Below, one piece after another: positions 46,619-55,146 of a stretch of DNA of 64,000 nt. The notes beneath the pieces were generated by a model. It did not search any database. It was not told the origin of the DNA and worked only from the letters and a program-made list of their open reading frames with translations. This DNA is from JBKCUI01 sp052161605 (lineage in GTDB: Bacteria; Planctomycetota; Planctomycetia; Pirellulales; Pirellulaceae), in the NCBI GenBank assembly GCA_052161605.1, contig CP197409.1, one strand, 5' to 3'. The first letter of the stretch is position 1. Each line of letters begins with the position of its first letter. A program made the translations under genes and the position numbers.

Positions 46619-48309
46619 GGGTGTGACCGGCTCATCGTTGCTTAGTCGGTAGTGAGTCGCGATTTGCTAGCACAAGATATTGTGGCATCATTTCCGGCGA
46701 CAACCAATTGGTTTCGTTTTCAGTATTGAGAGAGATAATAAGGGTAACGGCGAGCTTTTTCGTCGGTTCTCAATCACGGAGTCAAATCATGAACGAATCG
46801 TTGGATTTCCAGAATGTAGATTGTATTGTCGCACAGCTTAAAGAGCTGGCTAACACAGCTTTTCGTACGGGGCAAGCGATCGACCAAACGGAGCTTGATT
46901 TACACAAGCGACTAATGGCTCTCGGACATGCATTGATTGGAACAATCATCGAGCAAGCAGGCCAGGGAGATGTTGGACCTACCATCGAGAAGAAAGGGCG
47001 AGTCTATAATCGAATGCCCAAACGGACTCGGAGGTATCGCTCCATCTTTGGCGATTTCAGAATCGAACGCTACGTCTATGGAACAACACCCGATCAAGCG
47101 ATCCAAGCCATTCCTTTGGACGAGCATTTAGGGCTCCCGCAGAATGATTATTCCTTGGTCTTCGAGTCGTGGGTCGGAACTCATGCGACCGAATCTTCCT
47201 TCCATAAAGCGGTTGGGTTACTGGAACGAATCACGTCACTCCACGTCCCAGTCGACAGCGCCGAACGGATCGGAAGCCGATTGGGAAAATCAGCGGCCTT
47301 GGTACTCGATAATCCGCCATCGATCGATCGAGCTACCGAGGCAGAACTCTTGGTCCAAACCAGTGACAACAAAGGCATCCCGATGGTACGCAAGCAAACG
47401 GAAAAAACACCTGTGGGTGCTTCTGTCGAACGCATGGGCCCCAAGCCGGGGCAGAAACAAATGGCGTGCATGGCCGGAGTGTATACCGTAGATCGCGATG
47501 TTCGAACGGCTACAGAAATCATTGATGCTTTATTCCATGAGCCTGAGTCAGGCGAGACAAGTAGATCAGAAGCTAAGCCGAAGAATCCTCGGTACTTTGG
47601 GGCGTTGACCAAGCATGATTCTAACGGAAACGTGATCGGTAAGTCCGCTGAAGAGCAAGCTCAGCAATGGCTAACTGCCAATACGCTCCGACGCCACCGA
47701 GAGGGTCAAGAGATTTTGGTTATGCACGACGGGCAACCATCACTTTGGAACTTAGCGCATGAGTACCAGGAGGGATGGAACACGATTGAAATACTGGACC
47801 TGATGCATGTACTTCCGCGAATCTGGGCAGCCGCGAAGATCATCCAACCAGATTCGCAAAGCTCGTATGTTCGCGAACAGCTGCTGCTACTGCTTAAGGG
47901 AACCGAAGGTCTAATGATCATAGGAATCAAGACTGCGATGAGACGCAAGGGCATAAAAAAAGCACAACGCGAAGAGCTTGGCAAGATCGTGAAGTATTTG
48001 GAAAACAACCGCTCACGAATCAAGTACGGTGAGTATTTGGCAAAAGGCTATCCGATATGCACTGGGTATATTGAAGGAGCCTGTCGGCATGTGCCCAAGG
48101 ATCGAATGGAAAAGAGTGGGATGAGATGGAAGGAAAAAGGAGCCCAGACCATGCTGAACCTTCGCTGCATCGAAGCGAGTGAGCTTTGGGATGTCTTAGC
48201 CACAACGCACCGAACGGTAAACCTCTCGATCTACGGTAAGAAACGAGTGAACTATAGCGATCAGTTCTTGGCAATGGCGTCGTAACTAACAGAACAACCG
48301 GTCACACCC
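46619..48309 (+). mobile_element. ISKra4-type insertion sequence, copy 2 (1691 bp)
   Basis: It has the same length, ends and transposase as the element at 7083-8773: GGGTGTGACCGG at 46619-46630 and CCGGTCACACCC at 48298-48309, with 9-bp target repeats ATTCGACAC on both sides. No difference between the copies was noticed in the stretches compared. It interrupts the very end of a minus-strand gene, for which its right end now supplies the last codons. Confidence 0.95.
46789..48285 (+). CDS. ISKra4 family transposase (copy 2)
   Basis: A 498-residue transposase with the same translation as the copy at 7253-8749, including the C-terminal IEGACRHVPKDRMEKSG signature. The ATG at 46789 follows a GGAG; an upstream TTG at 46708 keeps the frame open but is not preferred. 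The gene reads toward the interrupted host gene, which is on the opposite strand, so it would give antisense RNA to that gene if it read through. Confidence 0.92.
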   Translation: MNESLDFQNVDCIVAQLKELANTAFRTGQAIDQTELDLHKRLMALGHALIGTIIEQAGQGDVGPTIEKKGRVYNRMPKRTRRYRSIFGDFRIERYVYGTTPDQAIQAIPLDEHLGLPQNDYSLVFESWVGTHATESSFHKAVGLLERITSLHVPVDSAERIGSRLGKSAALVLDNPPSIDRATEAELLVQTSDNKGIPMVRKQTEKTPVGASVERMGPKPGQKQMACMAGVYTVDRDVRTATEIIDALFHEPESGETSRSEAKPKNPRYFGALTKHDSNGNVIGKSAEEQAQQWLTANTLRRHREGQEILVMHDGQPSLWNLAHEYQEGWNTIEILDLMHVLPRIWAAAKIIQPDSQSSYVREQLLLLLKGTEGLMIIGIKTAMRRKGIKKAQREELGKIVKYLENNRSRIKYGEYLAKGYPICTGYIEGACRHVPKDRMEKSGMRWKEKGAQTMLNLRCIEASELWDVLATTHRTVNLSIYGKKRVNYSDQFLAMAS

Positions 48310-48856
48310 ATTCGACACTCGGGAATTTCCTTCTCAGTTCGGATATTTTTGCCTCGGTTACTTTAGTATTCGCGATCATTAGCTTCCGCAGCTTCGGCAA
48401 TTGACAAATTTGCTCTATTCTCTCGTCTCCAACATTAGTCCCGCAGAGGCTAATTGTGTCGACAAGGGGTAGCCTCATGAGATAAGGAATAACTTCATCG
48501 CCAACCGTAGGGGAGTCAATGATGTTCACGCCTGTCAACGTTCGCAACTCCGACATCGCCTTAGGCCACTCCTTTCCATTAGATGTCGCGGTGCCCGCAC
48601 CGATGACTAATTCCTTCGGAACGGCAAAGAAATACTCACCTAACATTCTCTTGAGTACCCAATGCCCAGGGGAAGGCATTTGTGTAGACGAATTGGTAAT
48701 TGAATTCCATTCGTGCTCAAAGCAAACAAAACCGCCTGCGGCGCCGATAATATTCAGATTCCGAGCCTTTTTCCAAGCAAAGAGACCAAAAGATATGACT
48801 AGTAAAACAACTAGTGCTGCCATCATAATTGAAATCTCCATCATCTCCCTCTGCAT
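48302..48856 (-). CDS. Leucine-rich-repeat-like membrane protein with IS-supplied C-terminus
   Basis: The product has 184 residues. An N-terminal membrane helix (about 8-27, IMMAALVVLLVISFGLF) is followed by an extracytoplasmic part with planctomycete LRR-like units (LPLVDTISLCGTNVGDERI, CQLPKLRKLMIANTKVTEAK). The last codons, TGG GTG TGA, come partly from the inverted repeat of the insertion sequence. The native gene instead continued with FVDRIDINN (46581-46618). The protein therefore lost nine residues and gained Trp-Val and is probably still folded. Starts at Met1, Met5 or Met6 cannot be told apart. Confidence 0.7.
   Translation of the reverse strand: MQREMMEISIMMAALVVLLVISFGLFAWKKARNLNIIGAAGGFVCFEHEWNSITNSSTQMPSPGHWVLKRMLGEYFFAVPKELVIGAGTATSNGKEWPKAMSELRTLTGVNIIDSPTVGDEVIPYLMRLPLVDTISLCGTNVGDERIEQICQLPKLRKLMIANTKVTEAKISELRRKFPSVEWV
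48310..48318. repeat. Target-site duplication, right (IS copy 2)
   Basis: ATTCGACAC, identical to 46610-46618, inside the coding end of the interrupted gene. Confidence 0.92.
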
Positions 48857-48958
48857 TCATAGGTCACATGAAAATTTGAGCTAAACGAACGCATGACACC
48901 TCTGCTCTTTGAATGGGTTCGGCAACGATTCAAGAACTAGGTACCTGATAGCCCCAAA

Positions 48959-49669
48959 TCATTTCAGTACCTCCGCGATATGCTTTTCCAGAAGGTCGCG
49001 CTCGTCGATGTCGAGCCACAGATAGGAACCGACGATGTTTCCCTCGGCGTTAACGAGGCAGAAGCGGTCGGGATGCCCGCGTTTTTCGACGCCATCGAGG
49101 AAGAACTTTTCGATTCCGACCCGCTGTGTGTAAGCCATGTCGCCTCGAAGGAAGTGCCATTTTTCAGGATTCGCTCCGAACCGCTCTGCGTAGTCTTTGA
49201 GAACCTCAGTCGTGTCAGCTTCTGGGTCGACCGTGATGCTAACAAAGCGGATCGGTTTGTCTTTGTATTTTTTTGTAAGGAGCTGCATTTGGGAGGTCTG
49301 TCGGGGGCAGCTCCCGGTGCAGGTTGTGAAGAAAAAGCAAGCTATGTAGGGCTGTCCCTTGAGAGATTCCGAGGTAATCGTCTTGCCCAGCTGGTCTGTA
49401 AACTCAAACTCTTTGAGCCACTTTTCCTCTGCCGCTGCGGATTCCACCAATTTTGCGAGAATGGATCGCTTTCCCGGGTCGGGAGGGGAAACTGAATGTG
49501 GGTTCTCCCAAGGATCATCGTCCTCTGTGCCAAAGCGAGGGCCTGATGAAACACCTGAGCTGCTAGCGTCGCGGGACGGGCTGCGGAGGATTTTCGTTGT
49601 AACAGCGGCGATTGTCCCCAGGACGACCCCCAAGCCTACTCCAAGCAATCGAAACCAAAGACGATTCAC
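48959..49669 (-). CDS. SCO1/SenC-like copper chaperone / thioredoxin-fold protein
   Basis: A membrane-anchored SCO1-family protein, which delivers copper to cytochrome oxidase or acts as a thiol reductase outside the cytoplasm. It has an N-terminal helix (LWFRLLGVGLGVVLGTIAAV), a Ser/Pro-rich linker, then a thioredoxin fold with CTGSCPRQ (the Cx3C copper site) and the conserved His in KRGHPDRFCLVN. The GTG at 49669 has an AAAAAGG 7 bp upstream and gives 236 residues; another GTG at 49723 adds 18. No oxidase genes are adjacent. Confidence 0.87.
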   Translation of the reverse strand: MNRLWFRLLGVGLGVVLGTIAAVTTKILRSPSRDASSSGVSSGPRFGTEDDDPWENPHSVSPPDPGKRSILAKLVESAAAEEKWLKEFEFTDQLGKTITSESLKGQPYIACFFFTTCTGSCPRQTSQMQLLTKKYKDKPIRFVSITVDPEADTTEVLKDYAERFGANPEKWHFLRGDMAYTQRVGIEKFFLDGVEKRGHPDRFCLVNAEGNIVGSYLWLDIDERDLLEKHIAEVLK

Positions 49670-49935
49670 GTAAGTACCTTTTTCTATTTCTAGAGCCCCC
49701 AATCGGCAGGATATTAGCCGCACAATTGTATCCGGCGAGGCGAGTCCAGTCAGGGGGCGTGAACTCGGCTATTCAAGACTTACCAATTGGGGCAGACGAA
49801 TCGGTTTTTCCGATCGTCAGGGGCCTGAAATTGGTTTGAGGGGCTTATAAATCCCCATTTTGCTTGAAAAACCCGACGTGTGCGACTTCGTGGCCTACCG
49901 TTTACGGTACGCCTTGCATTTATCCCCGCGATGCC

Positions 49936-50130
49936 ATGAGACGATTCTTTAAAAAAATTCGATTGAAGGACTTGTTGTCCGACCAAGAGGGGGCGACGGC
50001 GATCGAGTACGCACTCATGGCTTCGTTGATCGCGGTTGCGGTGATTTCGAGCGTCGGTTTGCTTGCAAACAAAACCAAAGACTCGTTCAACACATCCGGA
50101 GACGCGATCAATCCCGTTCTGGGAAATTAA
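49936..50130 (+). CDS. Flp-type pilin subunit
   Basis: A 64-residue Flp/Fap pilin precursor of the Tad system: a basic leader, then EGATAIEYALMASLIAVAVIS. The Glu and Tyr of this segment are the family hallmark, and a short hydrophilic tail follows. The prepilin peptidase should cut before the hydrophobic helix. The frame runs further upstream, but the ATG at 49936 gives the normal leader length. No tad genes are in the window, so this is a solitary pilin gene, as is frequent in planctomycetes. Confidence 0.85.
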   Translation: MRRFFKKIRLKDLLSDQEGATAIEYALMASLIAVAVISSVGLLANKTKDSFNTSGDAINPVLGN

Positions 50131-50360
50131 GTCGTCGCCAATTTCCTTTTGCTATGTTCTGGTGTCCCCGGACCGCCCCTGATAAGGAACCTTCTCAGAG
50201 AGGTCAGTTTTGCAAGTGCTCTAAGAGTCGTGACTTATGAAGTTCGAGACCGGATCGGTCGTGATTCGTTGCAGGTCACGAACTACCTAACTCAGACCTT
50301 GCTCCATGCTCGAACTTTCGAGCCGGCCTAATGGTTGAATGGATAGGAGATTCAACTACC

Positions 50361-50406
50361 GCCGAGTTCTCGAACGCATTTTTCCAGAATGTCCCGCAAC
50401 GCCGGA
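50361..50406. repeat. 46-bp repeat, copy A
   Basis: The sequence runs from GCCGAGTTCTCGAACGCATT to GCAACGCCGGA. Copies are at 52075-52120 and 55147-55192 with two to three differences each. It lies directly after the end of the Imm11 gene (minus strand). In one frame on the minus strand all copies encode ALxDILEKCVRELG; several of the differences are silent in that frame. Confidence 0.85.
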
Positions 50407-50416
50407 GCGTTACGCG

Positions 50417-51037
50417 CTACTCTAACTGGGGCTGGCTGTTAGAAGAATTCATTGCCATAGGTAGCTCCCGAAAAATGAGTCCCTGTAGACCTCGCTCCTC
50501 TGTTGTTCTGCGAAAAACATCGTCAACGATAAGCTCCGAACCCGATTTGTTTGGCAACTTGAATATATGAGCACCATCAATCAATTCATGCTTAAATGCG
50601 TATCGAAGCACCCGCCGAATCCTTGGGTCTTCAAATGACCTCCGCTCAACTTCACTTAGATTTTCGTCTAGAGCATCAATCGTGCGAAGTACGTGAATAA
50701 GAAAGTACTCGCCTGGAAAAGGGTGTTTTACAGGTAGCCGCTCACAGACAGTTTCAATCACCGGTCGTAGAGCATTCCATGCCTTAGAACTCATCATCGG
50801 AACCCGATTATAGTCGCTGACACTTGGGAAATCCCCTAATCGTAGGGGATTGTCGTCAAAACCAATACACTTCAGAGTTCTCCAGGATGCGCCATATCGA
50901 GTGTCTTGCCAATGTAGGTCTGCAACTGTTGGTCCATCATCACCAGAAATGGAATCGACAAACGTAACACCTGCAAACTCATCAGAATCAGGCTCGTACG
51001 TATAGTAACGCCGCTTGCTGTGATGATCTTTTTTCAT
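50417..51037 (-). CDS. Imm11-like immunity protein (DUF1629)
   Basis: A 206-residue cytoplasmic protein. SSKAWNALRPVIETV, then GEYFLIHVLRTIDALDE, and later LIDGAHIFKLPNKSGSEL with VDDVFRRTTEERGLQGLIF, follow the pattern of the Imm11 (DUF1629) family of polymorphic-toxin immunity proteins. It would bind and block the nuclease encoded just before it. The ATG at 51037 overlaps the toxin stop by four bases (ATGA, 51034-51037), the expected toxin-then-immunity coupling. It ends about 10 bp from a copy of the 46-bp repeat. Confidence 0.75.
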   Translation of the reverse strand: MKKDHHSKRRYYTYEPDSDEFAGVTFVDSISGDDGPTVADLHWQDTRYGASWRTLKCIGFDDNPLRLGDFPSVSDYNRVPMMSSKAWNALRPVIETVCERLPVKHPFPGEYFLIHVLRTIDALDENLSEVERRSFEDPRIRRVLRYAFKHELIDGAHIFKLPNKSGSELIVDDVFRRTTEERGLQGLIFRELPMAMNSSNSQPQLE

Positions 51038-51543
51038 GGGAATGTTCCTCCAGCAATCTCTGCTTTTAGTTTTGAAAGTTCGTCTAGTATTCTCTGTCTT
51101 CCGGTCGCCCAATCAGGCGCACCTCGCACCGCATCTTCGAGTCTCCTGTTAACTTGATCGATTCCAGAATGAGAATGCAATCCATGTCCATGATGAGCGG
51201 GTTTAGGACCTGAAGGCTTGAGTCCGACCCCATTTACAGCATCGTTGATATCGATTTGATACTTATCAAGAAGCTTACGAGAAGCTGCGGCGCGAGCGTG
51301 GGTCGACTGAACAATATGATGTGCGCCTTCCCCTGCCTTTACTGCGTCCCCCATATTCTTTCGAAGCAATGTGGAATTTCTCGCAGTATCCCACGCGATG
51401 CTTGATTGCCATCCCTTAGCTGGCCCCTTCCCGAAAATGCGGTCCCAGGCATTGCGGAACCAACTGGAGTTTACCTTCGCGGGGCCTTGAGTGGTAGCCT
51501 TGATTCCAACGGTCACCTTGTTGAGCTTGTTGCCGTTCTTCAC
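51034..51543 (-). CDS. AHH-type nuclease toxin tip (orphan)
   Basis: A 169-residue domain of the AHH family of HNH/Endo VII-like nucleases: GEGAHHIVQSTHARAAASRK, DINDAVNGVGLKP, then HHGHGLHSHSGIDQVNRRL. The AHH motif, the NG turn and the later His residues form the nuclease core. Toxins of this type normally end a long secreted protein. Here the frame opens with a GTG that overlaps the stop of the preceding frame, and no Hint or export part is attached. It may be an orphan tip, or the two frames may once have been one. The immunity gene follows directly. Confidence 0.75.
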   Translation of the reverse strand: MKNGNKLNKVTVGIKATTQGPAKVNSSWFRNAWDRIFGKGPAKGWQSSIAWDTARNSTLLRKNMGDAVKAGEGAHHIVQSTHARAAASRKLLDKYQIDINDAVNGVGLKPSGPKPAHHGHGLHSHSGIDQVNRRLEDAVRGAPDWATGRQRILDELSKLKAEIAGGTFP

Positions 51544-52139
51544 GATCGAAGCGACACAGGCATCGCCTCAAGGAATGTATCAAGCATGCCCAACGCACCA
51601 TCGTGGGCAAGCTGAATTCGCTCTTGATACATCTCATCCTGCGGTAAGAATCGTTTGGCAGAAAGAACACTTAGCGGTCGATTATCGTCCTCACGCTGTT
51701 GTTGCTTAAGTGCCCCCTGCCGGGCGGCTTCCTCTTCTTGGCGACGGCGTTGGTCTTCTTCGTCAAGCTCGACCCCTTTCGATTTACGTTCCGCTCCGCT
51801 GTAAAGACTCGAACGCTTGACGGTATCTTGAACTGTTGCGAAATCCGTTCCCACCGTGGGAAAGAGTTCTTTCGCCTCAGTGAAGTGTTCGTTCCAGCCG
51901 CCGTTGAAGATAAACGGTGCGTTCGGTTGACGAAGCGCGTTCCAGTTGGCTGTTAAATCGACTAAGTTCTGGAACGCACCTGCATCGGGGAAAGAATAGT
52001 CGGGCAAGTCCTGAAAGTAGGCGTACGACCCGCCCCCAAGAACAACGGTCGACGAGCTTGATTTTCCCCCGCCCGCCGAGTTCTCGAACGCATTTTTCCA
52101 GAATGTCCTGCAGCGCCGAAGGAATAGCCTGCTCGCCAC
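51540..52139 (-). CDS. Hypothetical protein fragment preceding the AHH toxin
   Basis: A 199-residue frame, stopping at 51540 in a GTGA overlap with the AHH frame. Its first 25 residues come from the 46-bp repeat read in an unusual frame, so the true start is probably lower. The middle (YFQDLPDYSFPDAGAFQNLV, NANWNALRQ-like) has no family I recognise, and a charged helix follows (DEEDQRRRQEEEAARQ). It may be what remains of the carrier part of the AHH toxin. Confidence 0.4.
   Translation of the reverse strand: MASRLFLRRCRTFWKNAFENSAGGGKSSSSTVVLGGGSYAYFQDLPDYSFPDAGAFQNLVDLTANWNALRQPNAPFIFNGGWNEHFTEAKELFPTVGTDFATVQDTVKRSSLYSGAERKSKGVELDEEDQRRRQEEEAARQGALKQQQREDDNRPLSVLSAKRFLPQDEMYQERIQLAHDGALGMLDTFLEAMPVSLRS
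52075..52120. repeat. 46-bp repeat, copy B
   Basis: It differs from copy A at three positions. On the minus strand it is read as ALQDILEKCVRELGG in one frame, which stays open on both sides (upstream GLSASNSASGEQAIP). This may be the most complete remnant of the parent sequence. Confidence 0.8.
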
Positions 52140-52238
52140 TGGCGGAGTTGCTGGCGGATAATCCGAAACCGCTTCATGTACTCCGGCGCTCGTCCGTGTT
52201 GCGAGACGTCCATGCGAAAGCGGTTGGGCTAATGGAGA

Positions 52239-52721
52239 TCATCGGTACATTTCTAGAAGTTGCCCAAGCAGTTCTTCTTTTGTCGCGCCCCTTATCCCAA
52301 GGGCCTTTAAGTCGATCGGTTCCGCTTGCATGGTCTCGACGAACTGCTCCATGTCCTGGCCAATCTTTGTCGGAATAGCAGTTTGGTAATCTGGGTCCAT
52401 GACAGTCAGCAGCCTGAAGACATCATTCTTGTGCTTCTTGATGTGGCGATCATCGACTTGGCCACCCGCCGCCTTGCGTTCTCGGAGATCGAGCCAGGCG
52501 CGTGCCTTCAGTGGAATCAGGTGTTCAGACCTGGCAAAAGCGATCTTGTTGCTGACGGTCCGAGCCTGTTGAATCCATGCGGAGTAGTCGCCATCCATCA
52601 AAATAGCTGACAAGCTCAAGATATCCTCCGAGGCAGGTATGGGCACCAGATGGCCGTCTCCCAAGTAGTTGTCTGTGTAAGATTCAAAGTGGTCAGCAAA
52701 CTTGTCAAGTCCTTCTACCAT
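52239..52721 (-). CDS. AbiEii-like nucleotidyltransferase toxin lacking its catalytic core
   Basis: A 160-residue protein. The C-terminal part (LIPLKARAWLDLRERKAAGG, then DDRHIKKHKNDVFRLL) is the AbiEii/AbiGii-type nucleotidyltransferase family. The N-terminus (MVEGLDKFADHFESYTDNY) is the family's usual opening. The stretch that should follow, with the glycine-rich turn and the metal-binding Asp pair, is missing: the sequence passes directly to LGDGHLVPIP. This looks like an in-frame internal deletion of roughly 80 codons. The start overlaps the upstream antitoxin-like gene by seven bases. Toxicity is unlikely unless another copy exists. Confidence 0.65.
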   Translation of the reverse strand: MVEGLDKFADHFESYTDNYLGDGHLVPIPASEDILSLSAILMDGDYSAWIQQARTVSNKIAFARSEHLIPLKARAWLDLRERKAAGGQVDDRHIKKHKNDVFRLLTVMDPDYQTAIPTKIGQDMEQFVETMQAEPIDLKALGIRGATKEELLGQLLEMYR

Positions 52722-53701
52722 GTCATTCCTTTCAGTAAATCATCCAGCGCCGCTTCAACGCGTTCGTCTCGGATGTCTTGCATGGACAAATAAAGTGACA
52801 GTGGATCTACACTGGCACCCTGGGAAAGTGGGCAAGGGTCGTAGCGCCAAAGCTCAACTGCGATCGAACGCTCTGGCTCATCGTCGGGTATGGAGAACCT
52901 GGCAAGCTCTGCTCGACACTCTTTCTCTGCGGTTGGGCCTATGGCAATTGTTTGGATCGCACCCTTCGAAATGTCTGTGCGACTGGCCAGCGCGGTCTGT
53001 CCGGCTACACGAGACCGGTCGGGAATCGGAAAGTCGTGGAAGACTCGCAGTCTCTTACGCACGGGTGTACGCCAGAACTTCGTGCCGAACTCCCAAGTCT
53101 CTTTAGGAGTCCGTGTGAGCTGTAACTCGCGCGAACGACCGTCTTTCTCGATGGTGACCAAGTCAAGCGTCTCTAACTCACTGAAGGAACGGCTTATGGA
53201 CATCTTCGAACAATTCAACAATTGCGGCATGCGCAGCATGGGAATCGGAAGATCATGCTTGTGATAGATCGCAAACAGAATGGTGGCTTGAGCAAGCGGG
53301 CTCAAATTGTCCGTAGGAATCTTGGCCTGTCGAAAGTATTCCCGCAATTCCATTCCGAACGTGGGGAGGTACAGCTGATTTCCCGGTACGATGAACGCAA
53401 CCTTTTGTTCAATCAGCCTTTTCCGCTGGTATGCGTCAATCTGATCGCGAACATAGACGAGTTCGCCATCGAATTTAGCCTGTAGAACCTCAAACTGTTT
53501 CCGTATGCCGGCTGGCGATTTCTGCTGTTCGCTTGCATGCACGACCAGAACCGGGCGATCGAGAATCTGCGTTGTAGCGAAGTCAAATTCTTGGCGAAGG
53601 AAGCGCGGTAGCTTGCGTTTATCGAGCCAGTCGCGCAGATGTACGCAGAGGCCCAACGTCTCGTTAATATAAGCTTCTGTCTGTTTCCAGGTGGTTTTCA
53701 T
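52715..53701 (-). CDS. AbiEi-like winged-helix antitoxin / regulator
   Basis: A 328-residue protein from the ATG at 53701. The middle contains a MarR-like winged helix (LSPLAQATILFAIYHKHDLP, SKMSISRSFSELETLDLV) and the end has SRTDISKGAIQTIAIG. It resembles the transcriptional regulators that precede AbiEii-type nucleotidyltransferase genes, which repress their own operon and neutralise the toxin. The frame continues 32 codons upstream but crosses the promoter described below, so the ATG is preferred. Confidence 0.6.
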   Translation of the reverse strand: MKTTWKQTEAYINETLGLCVHLRDWLDKRKLPRFLRQEFDFATTQILDRPVLVVHASEQQKSPAGIRKQFEVLQAKFDGELVYVRDQIDAYQRKRLIEQKVAFIVPGNQLYLPTFGMELREYFRQAKIPTDNLSPLAQATILFAIYHKHDLPIPMLRMPQLLNCSKMSISRSFSELETLDLVTIEKDGRSRELQLTRTPKETWEFGTKFWRTPVRKRLRVFHDFPIPDRSRVAGQTALASRTDISKGAIQTIAIGPTAEKECRAELARFSIPDDEPERSIAVELWRYDPCPLSQGASVDPLSLYLSMQDIRDERVEAALDDLLKGMTW

Positions 53702-53729
53702 GCGATCCTCTTCGTAACACTCCACCTGC

Positions 53730-53758
53730 ACTGTACCATACGTAGGGGTACAATGCAA
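53730..53758 (-). promoter_or_regulatory. Promoter with embedded operator-like inverted repeat, AbiE-like operon
   Basis: On the minus strand TTGCAT (53753-53758) and TACAGT (53730-53735) are spaced by 17 bp, and the -10 lies 28 bp before the ATG at 53701. The inverted repeat TGTACC-N9-GGTACA (53732-53752) fills the spacer and reaches into the -10 box, as expected for an operator bound by the antitoxin. Confidence 0.55.
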
Positions 53759-54189
53759 CTTTCGTGGTACGAGTCCTGCGGTTTTCCACGAAAACAAGGA
53801 AAAATGCCGGTTCGTTCCCAGGAAGTATGCTCACATGGACTCGCAGATCTCAGTTTCGACTCGACTTATCTAGGACGTGGCGTCAACGGAATAATCGGCG
53901 CTGAATCGGTGCTGAATCGGCGCTCCGGTAGCGCCGAAAAGCTCCTGCAATGGCTAGAACCCCTTCTTTTTCCAATGATTCCGCCAATCGCATTAGGTGG
54001 CCATCCGTCCGCCGAGTTCGCAACCGTTCTCATCCGGACTCCGGACGATAACTCTGTATTAACTCTGGAGGCCCCCGAAAAGAGAGAGCCAGAGAGTTCG
54101 GGACTGATTTTTCGCACCGGCGGACGAAACCTTGAAGGTTGCATTCGAGAGACGGTAGCGGTTACCAACGCTTGCCTCAGTGGGGGCGA
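53759..54189. other. Stretch without a recognised gene
   Basis: A plus-strand frame is open from 53639 through this part, but its translation here has no known pattern and it runs through the divergent promoter. It leads into the transposase remnant. A direct repeat of CGGTGCTGAATCGGCGC-like units is seen at about 53898-53922. Confidence 0.4.
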
Positions 54190-54861
54190 TAAAGAAAAAC
54201 TCCTTCGATCTCTCGACCGCGCAAGCCGCTTCGTTCGACTACCTAGATTATTTGCCTTCACAGGACTCTCTTCTTCACGCTACTACGATTGGAAGAACGC
54301 GCAAGAATGTGGATTGGATGATGTCTCGTCATGTCCCAAATCTTCGCCGGGGCAAATGACCGCAACCGAACGCTCGGAAATGCGATCTATGGTGCAGTCC
54401 GAAGCCTATCGTCATCTCAGCGTGGGATCGATTGCTCGATTGGCCGCACGTTTAGGAAAGGTCTACGCTTGTTCCTCGACTTGGTACCGAGCGATTCAAA
54501 ATGGAAACTGAATGACACTTTCGAAACAGGTACGACAGCCGATCTCCTCAAGGAAGCAGCGAAGGGACTTCCCGAAGGCACCGTACCCTCGACGGTAATG
54601 GATTCTGGCGTTGAAAACGTGAATGGCACAGTAAATGAGCTTGTTTCTGACGGCACAATCAAACGCATCCTAGCGCAAGTCGACATTGTGGAATCGAACA
54701 GCACAACTCGGTGGTTCCCCATTTTGCCTTTCAAGGGCAGACACCCGACGAGATGGCCCTTGGGACTGGAGCGAATGTTCCGCTTGATCTGAAAGAGAAG
54801 CGAGCCACAGCGCGAGCTGCGAGATTAACGCACAATCGCGCTCTATCGTGTGATCGATGCA
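54190..54861 (+). pseudogene. Broken integrase-core (IS3-like) transposase
   Basis: Pieces lie in three frames. The helix-turn-helix part is in the first (FAFTGLSSSRYYDWKNAQE; GSIARLAARLGKVYACSSTW). Part of the rve catalytic domain is in the second (TVMDSGVENVNGTVNELV; RILAQVDIVESNS). The typical ending is in the third (QGQTPDEMALGTG; ARAARLTHNRALSCDRC). The first catalytic Asp region and the stretch after ESNS are missing, so at least two deletions and frameshifts have occurred. The element cannot move by itself. Its ends were not identified. Confidence 0.7.
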
Positions 54862-55146
54862 AAGCAAGCGAAAGCGAACCAACACTTGTATCACTCCAAA
54901 TCAACACGAGCTAAGCCTTATGCACCTTCGTCTTGTACCAAGAAAAGAGTGTCACCAAGCGAGCAGCAAGCTCGATGGATGTCTGATTGATCGTCTCAAG
55001 CCGGAAAATCGAGGTAGAACCAACTCACAAAACTATAGAAACACCCCAACAGATCGCCCATTTGCACCGAAGTGAGCCTAGGTTCATCGATTGCACAAGA
55101 TGCGTCTCAGGGAAACTCTAGCCGCACTATCAACTCATCTAATAGC
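54862..55146. other. Stretch without a recognised gene
   Basis: Between the transposase remnant and repeat copy C. No gene or strong hairpin was recognised. Confidence 0.4.

Noticed and set aside
53639..54511. 290-residue plus-strand frame as a functional gene
   Set aside because: It runs through the promoter of the divergent AbiE-like operon, and only its end resembles a protein, the first part of a broken transposase.
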